Assembly (NCBI RefSeq): GCF_014855515.1
Contig: NZ_JACYFK010000001.1
Coordinates: 1,364,001-1,428,000 of the forward strand
Length of the DNA stretch: 64,000 nt
Direction: 5' to 3'
Source: Euzebyella marina
GTDB lineage: Bacteria; Bacteroidota; Bacteroidia; Flavobacteriales; Flavobacteriaceae
The position numbers and the translations under genes are program-made. Below are positions 23,769 through 30,935 of the stretch, in pieces. Positions within the stretch are counted from its first letter, which is position 1, and each line of letters opens with the position of its first letter. A model generated the notes under the pieces. That model did not search any database. It saw only the letters and a list, made by a program, of their open reading frames with translations, and was not told the DNA's origin.

Positions 23769-25111
23769 TCGAAAGTTAAGGTGAAAACTGTCTCATCTTG
23801 AGATGCTACTTGTATAGTGCCCTTATGTAATCTCATAATCTGCTTTGAGAGGCTTAGACCGATACCAGTACCTGAATTTTTGGTGGTGAAGAAGGGCACA
23901 AAAATCTCATCAATTAAGTCGGAAGCGATGCCTGGGCCATTATCCCAAACCTGAACGAATTTTTTGTTCTTTTCGTTAATGCCAGCCTTTAGAAAAATAC
24001 GACCATCGGTTTGCCCTTCCAATGATTGCTGGGCGTTTTTGCCCAGATTTAAAAGCACTTGAGTCATTTGCTTGACATCGATATAGAGTTCCAAGTCTTC
24101 GGGTTCAACCTTGTACTTGATGGTTAGGTTCTCTTTATTTTGTTGGTTGCCCAACAGCAGGGCTATTCTTTCTAACAGTTCTTTGGCAGGAATCAATTCT
24201 CTATCCGGTTCGGGTACACTTAAAAATTTACGGTACGATTGAACGAAATTCATTAAGTCGGTACCTTGGTACTTGATTACCTCTAACCCTTTGACCGTAT
24301 TGATTAAATGCTGTTCAGGAAACTCTTGACCGCTGATAACGGTCTCCCCTTGTTTATAATATTTTAGAATTGACTCTGAGATTGAGGTAATCGGTGTAAT
24401 CGTATTCATTATTTCATGGGTCAAGACCCTTATAAGTTTGACCCATGAATCGGTCTCTTTTTCATCTAATTCTTTTCTGATATCCTGAGCGACCACCAGA
24501 AGTAAAGATTGTCCGTCAACGGTTACGGCCGTGGCTTTTAATGCCAATTCGGTCTTATCACGTTCATTGGTCAATTGATGAATACTGCTTTCAAAAGGTT
24601 CTAAACCTGAGAATTGTTGGTAAAGCTTTTCATCGATTTGCTGAAGTTGCTTAATGTGATTAAGGGGGTGATGATTCAACAGACGCTCAATTGTGGGGTT
24701 GGCATATAGAATATGCCCCTTGGTGTTAACGGTCATAATGCCAATATCGGCCTGTTTCAGTATCTCTTGGTAAAATTGCTCTTGTGCCTGCTTTTTAAGG
24801 TGAATGTCTTGAATCATGGCATTCAGGACATTCAAACTGTGGTTGAGTTCTTTTAATGATTTGACACTTAGCTTTTCAGGAAATCGTAGGGTGAAATCTT
24901 CATTTTTGATGGCCTCAAAGAAGTAGGCTATCTTTCGATTTGTCTGGTTGACATAAAATATGAGAAAATAGGTCTGTAAGGCCAGTAATAACACCGTCAA
25001 TAGTAAAAGAATATAATTCTCATTGACCAAAAACAGACCGCTTGCCAACGAAGTCAAGGTGATAAGCAGAATTCTCAGAATTAACTGCAGGTGTATGTGC
25101 TTACTAACCAT
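23765..25111 (-). CDS. NtrY-like sensor histidine kinase lacking an extracytoplasmic domain
   Basis: A 448-residue kinase. Two helices (about 8-29 and 33-55) are separated by about four residues, so the sensor is intramembrane or cytoplasmic. A HAMP-like linker (56-108) and a PAS domain (about 112-215) follow, then the phosphoacceptor H232 in VKLIRVLTHEIMNTITPI, the N box LLNLGKNAQQSLEG, the G1 box VWDNGPGIA and the G2 box GTGIGLSLSKQ. It lies 6 bp downstream of its sigma54-type regulator and divergent from the efflux cluster. By analogy with BceS-type kinases, which read the state of a partner ABC transporter, it may sense transporter activity; that is inference. Confidence 0.92.
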   Translation of the reverse strand: MVSKHIHLQLILRILLITLTSLASGLFLVNENYILLLLTVLLLALQTYFLIFYVNQTNRKIAYFFEAIKNEDFTLRFPEKLSVKSLKELNHSLNVLNAMIQDIHLKKQAQEQFYQEILKQADIGIMTVNTKGHILYANPTIERLLNHHPLNHIKQLQQIDEKLYQQFSGLEPFESSIHQLTNERDKTELALKATAVTVDGQSLLLVVAQDIRKELDEKETDSWVKLIRVLTHEIMNTITPITSISESILKYYKQGETVISGQEFPEQHLINTVKGLEVIKYQGTDLMNFVQSYRKFLSVPEPDRELIPAKELLERIALLLGNQQNKENLTIKYKVEPEDLELYIDVKQMTQVLLNLGKNAQQSLEGQTDGRIFLKAGINEKNKKFVQVWDNGPGIASDLIDEIFVPFFTTKNSGTGIGLSLSKQIMRLHKGTIQVASQDETVFTLTFD

Positions 25112-25117
25112 AAGAAT

Positions 25118-26485
25118 CTATTTACCTATTTTCTTTAGCTTATTGTAAAGGGTCTGTCTAGAAATGCCTAATTGTTCTGCGGCCGCGCTGTAGTTTCCAG
25201 CGTTTTGCTCCAAGGCATTGTTGATCATCAGCAATTCCATTTCTTCCAAGGTGGCAGGCCCGTTCACTGCATTTGACATATTTGGTTTATTGCTCAATAA
25301 GAAGTCATCGGGTTTTAACACGTTTCCTTCAGAGAGAATTACCGCTCTTTCAATCGTGTGCAAAAGCTCTCGAATATTTCCTGGCCAAGCATAGGCCATG
25401 AGTTTTTCCTGTGCCGATTGATTGATACGAAGCGATGGTTTTCCGTATTTAGAAGTGAATTTTTTAAGAAAAAAATCGGTTAAAACCAGAATGTCATTCT
25501 CCCTTTCACGAAGAGCAGGTACTTCGATACGAATGGTGTTAATTCGGTACAAAAGGTCTTCACGAAATAGACCTTCCGCTACCATTTTATCTAAATCTTC
25601 ATTGGTGGCACATACCAATCTGATGTCTACGGGAATCGATTTATTCGAACCTACTCGAACAATGGTTCTATTTTGAATGGCCGAAAGTAGTTTGGCTTGG
25701 GCCTGTAATGATAGGTTGCCAATTTCATCTAAAAATAAAGTACCGCCATTCGCCGCTTCAAATTTACCGGCCCGGTCTTCTTTTGCATCGGTAAACGACC
25801 CTTTTACATGCCCGAATAGCTCACTTTCAAATAGGTTTTCAGAAATCGAGCCCATATCCACAGAAATAAAAACTTCATGACTACGCTCGCTAAGCTTATG
25901 CAGTTCTCTGGCAATCAGTTCTTTTCCTGTTCCATTTTCACCGGTAACCAATACGTTTACATCGGTCTTGGCTACTTTTGAAACCATTTTCAAGACACCG
26001 TTCAAGGCCCTTGAATTACCGATGATATAATTTTTATTTTGGTTGATTACCTGCTTAAGATTACTCTCTTTTTCTTTTAATTTACTTACCTGAATTTTTG
26101 ACTTTCTTAGTTCAAAAGCTGATTTAACCGTAGCTAAAAGCTTATCGTTGTTCCAAGGTTTTAGAATAAAGTCAGAGGCTCCTTCCTTTAGTGCCTTTAC
26201 GGCAAGGTCGACCGCACCATAGGCCGTCATCATTACCACTGAGGTGTCGGGTGCTCTTTTCTGAAGTTCGCGCAGCCAGTAGAGGCCTTCATTGCCCGAG
26301 TTGACCCCTGCCGAAAAATTCATGTCCAACATTACGATATCAACATTCTTCAGATTAGGAAAAGAAGAAATTTGATTGGGATTGGAAATGGTCTCAATCG
26401 TCTTGTACTCAAACTGAAGTAAAATTTCCAAAGCGCTCAAAACGCTTTTGTTGTCATCTATAATTAATATTCTTGCGTCGATCAT
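25118..26485 (-). CDS. sigma54-dependent (NtrC-family) response regulator
   Basis: A 455-residue regulator with receiver domain (D10-D11, phospho-acceptor D54 in IVMLDMNFS, Lys in FILKPWNND), an AAA+ domain (Walker A GENGTGKE at 182-189, Walker B GGTLFLDEIGNL) and a Fis-type helix-turn-helix at the end (AAAEQLGISRQTLYNKLKK). The sigma54-contact loop, GAFTGA in most members, reads GSFTDA (229-234). The ATG at 26485 begins the receiver domain exactly; an in-frame ATG at 26518 adds 11 residues. It presumably activates the sigma54-like promoters before tolC and before permease 6, and its own upstream region holds a three-half-site palindrome array. Confidence 0.95.
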   Translation of the reverse strand: MIDARILIIDDNKSVLSALEILLQFEYKTIETISNPNQISSFPNLKNVDIVMLDMNFSAGVNSGNEGLYWLRELQKRAPDTSVVMMTAYGAVDLAVKALKEGASDFILKPWNNDKLLATVKSAFELRKSKIQVSKLKEKESNLKQVINQNKNYIIGNSRALNGVLKMVSKVAKTDVNVLVTGENGTGKELIARELHKLSERSHEVFISVDMGSISENLFESELFGHVKGSFTDAKEDRAGKFEAANGGTLFLDEIGNLSLQAQAKLLSAIQNRTIVRVGSNKSIPVDIRLVCATNEDLDKMVAEGLFREDLLYRINTIRIEVPALRERENDILVLTDFFLKKFTSKYGKPSLRINQSAQEKLMAYAWPGNIRELLHTIERAVILSEGNVLKPDDFLLSNKPNMSNAVNGPATLEEMELLMINNALEQNAGNYSAAAEQLGISRQTLYNKLKKIGK

Positions 26486-26546
26486 AACATCCAAAAGGGT
26501 ATCCAACAAAAAACTCAAATAAAGCTACAATACTGTATTTATATAT

Positions 26547-26572
26547 TTTTGACAGTGTCAAAATATTTGACA
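26547..26572. promoter_or_regulatory. three TGTCAAA half-sites (candidate enhancer for the NtrC-type regulator)
   Basis: TTTTGACAGTGTCAAAA (26547-26563) is a perfect 17-bp palindrome. Its right arm forms a second palindrome, TGTCAAA-ATA-TTTGACA, reaching 26572. The array lies about 87-112 bp upstream of the sigma54-like GG and about 60 bp upstream of the regulator's own start, suited both to activation of tolC and to autoregulation. Confidence 0.6.
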
Positions 26573-26623
26573 AATGTTGTATATAAATTTTACAGTGAAT
26601 CTTTGTGAAAATAGCTTAAACTA

Positions 26624-26643
26624 TTTTAATTAACTGAAAATCA
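26624..26643 (+). promoter_or_regulatory. conserved upstream block shared by the two sigma54-like promoters
   Basis: TTTTAATTAACTGAAAATCA here and TTTTAATTAGCTGTAAATCA at 43031-43050 agree in 18 of 20 bases, and lie 35 and 34 bp before the GG of the respective -24 element. Confidence 0.6.
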
Positions 26644-26656
26644 ACAATCTAAAATA

Positions 26657-26673
26657 TTGGCATAACAATAGTA
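26657..26673 (+). promoter_or_regulatory. sigma54-type promoter of the tolC efflux operon
   Basis: TTGGCATAACAATAGTA carries GG at 26659-26660 and GT at 26671-26672, giving the GG-N10-G(C/T) spacing of sigma54 promoters. Transcription would start at about 26684, some 15 nt before the tolC ATG. The adjacent divergent gene encodes a sigma54-dependent activator. Confidence 0.6.
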
Positions 26674-26698
26674 TAATGTTTGGCACACTAATAACAGT

Positions 26699-28045
26699 AT
26701 GAGTCAACTAGTTAAATTTTTGGTTTTTATTTTACTTTGGATTTCGGCCAAACTGGCGGCCCAAGAAACATGGACGCTCGACGCATGCGTTTCATATGCC
26801 TTAGAGCACAATCTTCAGTTAAAGGATTATAGTTTTAACACCGCTTCCGACCGTGAAACTTATAGGCAATCTATACGAAGCCTACTTCCTACAGTTACGG
26901 GCAGTGCAAATTACGTGGTCAATTATGGTCGTAGCACAGACCCCTTTACCAATGATATTGTTACCACCGATTTCTTTTCCAACAATTATTCCTTAGAAAC
27001 TTCTGTTGATATTTTCAGGGGTTTTCAAAAATTGAATTCCATCAAGGCTACCAAGTTTCTGTACAAAGCTACCCAAGAAGAGACGCTACAGCAACGCTAT
27101 CTTTTGGCATTTAGGGTGATGCAGGCCTTTTACGATATTAAGTTTTTTAAGGGGCTTGTAGCCATTTCAAAAGAACAGATGGAAGTTTCCCAAGCCAATT
27201 ATGACCTTGTGGCCAAGCAAATTGAATTGGGCCTTAAGGCCGGAGCAGATTTGTACGAGGCCGAATCTCTTTTGCTGACCGATAAACTTAATCTTACCCA
27301 AAGTGAGAACCAATTGGCCGCCGCTGAACTACAATTGATTCAAGAAATGAATTTAGAAGGTGCCGATAGTATTGAAATTCAGAATGATTTTCTATGGGAT
27401 GCGGAAAAGGAAAGCCATTCGCCTATGGTTTCAGATACAATCTATAAGCAGGCGACCGAATTCATGCCTATACTAAAGGCCCAAGAACTAAGGGTAAGGG
27501 CTGCGAAAAAGCAATTGGCCGTTCAGCGTGGGGGTTTATTGCCATCATTATCCCTTTTTGCAGGTAAGGCAACCGGATATTTCGAAACCACCCGAGATAG
27601 TCTGGGGGTTACGGTTCCGTTCAGAGATCAGTTTCGGGATAACACGAGCCAATACATCGGCGTAAGTTTGAATGTGCCTATCAGCAACGGTTGGTCGACC
27701 CGATCAAGAATCAAACAACAAAAGATAGAACGCATGCGCGCCGAGAATAATTTAATGGTACAAAAGCAAGTAGTCTATCAGACGATTCAGCAATTGGTAC
27801 AAGAGTATGAATCTTTAGAGGTACAGCTCGAACAGAGCACACAAAAAGTTCAGGCGCAAGAATTGGCATTCACCATTGCACAAAAGCGGTACGAAAAGGG
27901 GTTAATCAATGCACTGGAGCTTTTTACCGCAAAGAACCTTTTTGCAAGTGCACAAAATGAAAACTTGCAGGTAGAATTACAGTCAGAAATCAATAAAAGT
28001 ACCCTTGATTTTTATCGTGGGCTGCCTGTGTTTGACATTGAATAA
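26699..28045 (+). CDS. TolC-like outer-membrane efflux protein
   Basis: A 448-residue outer-membrane factor with a signal peptide (1-21, ISAKLAAQ) and two OEP repeats, each with a long coiled-coil hairpin and a short beta segment. WTLDACVSYALEHNLQLKDY is the usual N-terminal motif, and the C-terminal repeat has RYEKGLINALELFTAKNLF. Such proteins form trimeric channels that dock with a periplasmic adaptor to expel substrates across the outer membrane. It is the first gene of the efflux cluster, behind a sigma54-type promoter, and 28 bp before the adaptor gene. Confidence 0.94.
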   Translation: MSQLVKFLVFILLWISAKLAAQETWTLDACVSYALEHNLQLKDYSFNTASDRETYRQSIRSLLPTVTGSANYVVNYGRSTDPFTNDIVTTDFFSNNYSLETSVDIFRGFQKLNSIKATKFLYKATQEETLQQRYLLAFRVMQAFYDIKFFKGLVAISKEQMEVSQANYDLVAKQIELGLKAGADLYEAESLLLTDKLNLTQSENQLAAAELQLIQEMNLEGADSIEIQNDFLWDAEKESHSPMVSDTIYKQATEFMPILKAQELRVRAAKKQLAVQRGGLLPSLSLFAGKATGYFETTRDSLGVTVPFRDQFRDNTSQYIGVSLNVPISNGWSTRSRIKQQKIERMRAENNLMVQKQVVYQTIQQLVQEYESLEVQLEQSTQKVQAQELAFTIAQKRYEKGLINALELFTAKNLFASAQNENLQVELQSEINKSTLDFYRGLPVFDIE

Positions 28046-28073
28046 TTAGTAAACAACATTAATAAAGAATAGA

Positions 28074-29324
28074 ATGGATATACAATTGGAAAAGAAAAAA
28101 GGACTTAAGCCTAAACACTTCGGGTATATTGCTTTGGGTTTATTGCTGCTTTTCGTGGGTTACCAGTTGCTGTTTGCAAATTCAGTTTCCACCTTTCGTA
28201 CCGATAAAGAGAAGTTGTCGGTGTCTACTGTAACACAAGGTAAGTTTGATGACTACATAACAATCAGTGGTAATGTAGCGCCAATAGCTACTATTTATAT
28301 GGATGCCTATGAAGGTGGCCGGGTAAGCGAAAAATTGATAGAAGAGGGTGCTACCGTAAAGAAAGGTGACATTATTCTTAAGCTCGAAAACATGAATCTG
28401 TACGAACAGATTTTACAGAGCGAAAGCAACTTGGCACTTAAGCAGAACGATTTACGGTCGACTAAATTGAATTTTGATTCCCGATTGGTAGAGGGGCGTA
28501 AATCGTTGGCAACGGCCAGTACCGATTTACAGCGGTTAAAACGAAATTTTGAACAAAACCAAGCGCTCTTCGATGAAGAGTTGATTTCTAGGGAAGAATA
28601 CCTCAAATCAAAAGAAGATTACGAGCTTTCTCAAGAACAGTACAAAATTGTAAAGGTACAGACCGAGAATGATGAAGAGTTAAGACAAACTTCTTTGGCA
28701 GGTCTCGACGCCGATTTAAATCGAATGCAAAAGACTTTGGGCATGGTTTACCAAAGGTTGGATCATCTCAACGTACGCGCTCCGGCAGATGGCCAGTTGG
28801 GCTTTCTGGATGCTGAAATCGGCCAAAGCATATCACAGGGTGAGCGAATAGGTCAGATCAACGTTCTCACCGACTTCAAGATCGAGGCCAATATCGATGA
28901 ACATTACATCGATCGGGTCAAAAGAGATTTAACGGCTGTTTTAGAGAGAAACGGTAATTTATATTCTCTTCGGGTGCGAAAAGTGTATCCTGAAGTACGA
29001 AATGGCCGATTTAAAGTAGACCTGGTATTTACCGAAGAAAAACCGGAAACCATTCGTGCTGGTCAAAGCTACAATATACGCCTGCAATTGGGTGAGTCAA
29101 GTGACGCATTGCTTTTGCCGAAAGGAAGCTTTTTTCAAAGCACCGGTGGCCAATGGATTTTTGTAGTTGGTACCGATGGGGAAGAGGCCATTAAAAGGGA
29201 AATAAGAATCGGCAAACAGAACTCAAGGTTCTATGAGGTATTGGAAGGTCTCGAGGCCGGTGAGAAAGTAATTACCAGCAACTACGATTCGTTCGGCGAG
29301 GCGGAGAAAATAGTGTTAAAATAA
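28074..29324 (+). CDS. HlyD/MacA-type periplasmic adaptor
   Basis: A 416-residue membrane-fusion protein: an N-terminal signal anchor (about 15-34, HFGYIALGLLLLFVGYQLLF), a lipoyl half-domain (VAPIATIYMDAYEGGRVSEK, EGATVKKGDIILKLEN), a long alpha-helical hairpin (about 125-225) for contact with TolC, then the second lipoyl half (LNVRAPADGQLGFLDAEIGQ), a beta-barrel and a membrane-proximal domain. It links the inner-membrane ABC permease to TolC. Only one adaptor gene is present for eight permease genes, so it must be shared if all are used with TolC. Confidence 0.94.
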   Translation: MDIQLEKKKGLKPKHFGYIALGLLLLFVGYQLLFANSVSTFRTDKEKLSVSTVTQGKFDDYITISGNVAPIATIYMDAYEGGRVSEKLIEEGATVKKGDIILKLENMNLYEQILQSESNLALKQNDLRSTKLNFDSRLVEGRKSLATASTDLQRLKRNFEQNQALFDEELISREEYLKSKEDYELSQEQYKIVKVQTENDEELRQTSLAGLDADLNRMQKTLGMVYQRLDHLNVRAPADGQLGFLDAEIGQSISQGERIGQINVLTDFKIEANIDEHYIDRVKRDLTAVLERNGNLYSLRVRKVYPEVRNGRFKVDLVFTEEKPETIRAGQSYNIRLQLGESSDALLLPKGSFFQSTGGQWIFVVGTDGEEAIKREIRIGKQNSRFYEVLEGLEAGEKVITSNYDSFGEAEKIVLK

Positions 29325-29391
29325 TAACGGACTGTCACTATGAAGCTATTTCATAGTCTTTAAAATAGCGATAACGAAAATCAAACTAGAA

Positions 29392-30087
29392 ATGATACAG
29401 ATACAGAATCTTAAAAAGAGTTTCCGGACCGAGGAAGTTGAGACCTTGGCCCTGAACAAAGTAAACTTAAAAGTCGAAAATGGAGAGTTTGTTGCCATTA
29501 TGGGGCCTTCCGGTTGCGGAAAATCTACCTTATTGAACATTATAGGTATGCTCGATAGCCCAAACGAGGGTAGCTATAAGTTTGCAGGCCATGAGGTAAG
29601 CAAACTAAAAGAACGCCAACGAACCGAACTTCGCAAAGGAAACTTGGGGTTTGTTTTCCAGAGCTTCAATCTTATAGATGAACTTACCGTCTATGAAAAC
29701 GTAGAGCTGCCATTGATATACCTAAAAATGGGAAAGGCCGAAAGAAAGCAGAAAGTACGAGAAGTCTTGGAGCGTATGAAAATTGCCCATAGAGAAAAAC
29801 ATTTCCCGCAACAGTTATCTGGTGGTCAACAACAGCGTGTCGCTATTTCTAGGGCCGTGGTGACCAATCCGAAATTGATTCTGGCAGATGAGCCTACTGG
29901 TAACCTAGATTCCAAAAACGGAATCGAGGTAATGAATCTGCTTACCGAACTAAATCAAGAGGGTACCACAATTGTAATGGTGACCCACTCCGACCGCGAC
30001 TCTCATTATGCCCATCGAGTAGTTAATCTTTTTGATGGCCAGATTGTAACCGAGAGCCAAAACAGGGCCATTGGCGCCATGATGTAA
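29392..30087 (+). CDS. MacB/LolD-type ABC transporter ATPase (ATPase 1)
   Basis: A 231-residue ATPase with Walker A GPSGCGKST (38-46), Q-loop FVFQSFNLI, signature LSGGQQQRVAISRA (142-155), Walker B LILADEP (162-168), a canonical D-loop GNLDS (D173) and the switch histidine in VTHSDRD. All catalytic positions look intact. It belongs to the group that powers FtsX/MacB-type permeases, which pull substrates from the periplasm and do not carry them across the inner membrane. It follows the adaptor by 67 bp and precedes the DUF2807 gene by 37 bp. Confidence 0.94.
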   Translation: MIQIQNLKKSFRTEEVETLALNKVNLKVENGEFVAIMGPSGCGKSTLLNIIGMLDSPNEGSYKFAGHEVSKLKERQRTELRKGNLGFVFQSFNLIDELTVYENVELPLIYLKMGKAERKQKVREVLERMKIAHREKHFPQQLSGGQQQRVAISRAVVTNPKLILADEPTGNLDSKNGIEVMNLLTELNQEGTTIVMVTHSDRDSHYAHRVVNLFDGQIVTESQNRAIGAMM

Positions 30088-30124
30088 AGAGTTTATTCGT
30101 CAATCACAATCAAAAAACAAAATC

Positions 30125-30910
30125 ATGTCTAATAATCAATTAAAGAAAGAGAAAAATGAAAAACTGAATGTAAACCTAGTTGTTTGTGCAATACTTGCCA
30201 TGTTTCTCTGTACTAGCGCTCAGGCACAAAAGAAAATAGATGTTGAGCCTTTTGAAAAAGTTATCGTAAGCCCTCACATTGAAGTTATTTTCAAGGAGGG
30301 TGCCGAAGAATCGGTGACTATAAAAAGCTCGAAGCTTCCACTGGAAAAAATTCATATTGAGGAGAAACATAACCAACTACATCTTTATCTAGAGGGGGCA
30401 AAATTGACAACAAAATCAGAAAGGGTCGAAAGTGATGAATGGCATGGAAAAAAATCTATCTATAACGGAACCATGGTCACCGCCATTGTCGCATATAGAA
30501 AATTGAAAGAACTCTCTTTAAGAGGTGAAGAGACTTTTACCTGTGAAAGCAGGCTTGATTCAGAAAGGTTTCGCCTAAGTATTTATGGCGAATCGAAAGT
30601 TTATTTGAACGATGTTGATTTTAGTGAGATGAAGACGACGGTTTACGGCGAAAGTTTTCTGGAAATTAAAACAGGCGAAATCGACCGCCAGAAAATTACG
30701 GCTTATGGCGAAACCGTCATTAATACATTAGGTGTCAAATGTGGTGAGACAAAAATTACGGCCTACGGCGAAGGCAGCTACCGATTACATGCAATGAATG
30801 ATTTAAGAATTACCGCATTTGGGGAAGCAACTGTGGCATATGCCGGCTCACCCGAAGTAAGCAAGGGTATGGTGATTGGTGAAGCTAGAATACAACAGAT
30901 GGATCAGTAA
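30125..30910 (+). CDS. secreted DUF2807 (GIN-domain) beta-helix protein
   Basis: A 261-residue exported protein with an unusually long polar N-region (about 17 residues) before the hydrophobic signal core and a likely cleavage after SAQA. The mature part matches the GIN/DUF2807 family: FEKVIVSPHIEVIFKEGAEE near the start and then a run of short strands with recurrent YGE or FGE turns (SIYGESKV, TVYGESFL, TAYGETVI, TAYGEGSY, TAFGEATV), each about 19-22 residues apart, as in a beta-helix. Its function is not known. Its place between the ATPase and the first permease suggests a periplasmic accessory or sensor for the transporter. Confidence 0.85.
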   Translation: MSNNQLKKEKNEKLNVNLVVCAILAMFLCTSAQAQKKIDVEPFEKVIVSPHIEVIFKEGAEESVTIKSSKLPLEKIHIEEKHNQLHLYLEGAKLTTKSERVESDEWHGKKSIYNGTMVTAIVAYRKLKELSLRGEETFTCESRLDSERFRLSIYGESKVYLNDVDFSEMKTTVYGESFLEIKTGEIDRQKITAYGETVINTLGVKCGETKITAYGEGSYRLHAMNDLRITAFGEATVAYAGSPEVSKGMVIGEARIQQMDQ

Positions 30911-30935
30911 TAAGAATCATTAAAAGATTGTCATC

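Noticed and set aside
26681-26697. Second sigma54-like -24 element, TTTGGCAC, overlapping the tolC start region
   Set aside because: The -24 half is good, but the bases at the -12 position are AC in place of GC/GT, and a start there would fall inside the tolC coding sequence.
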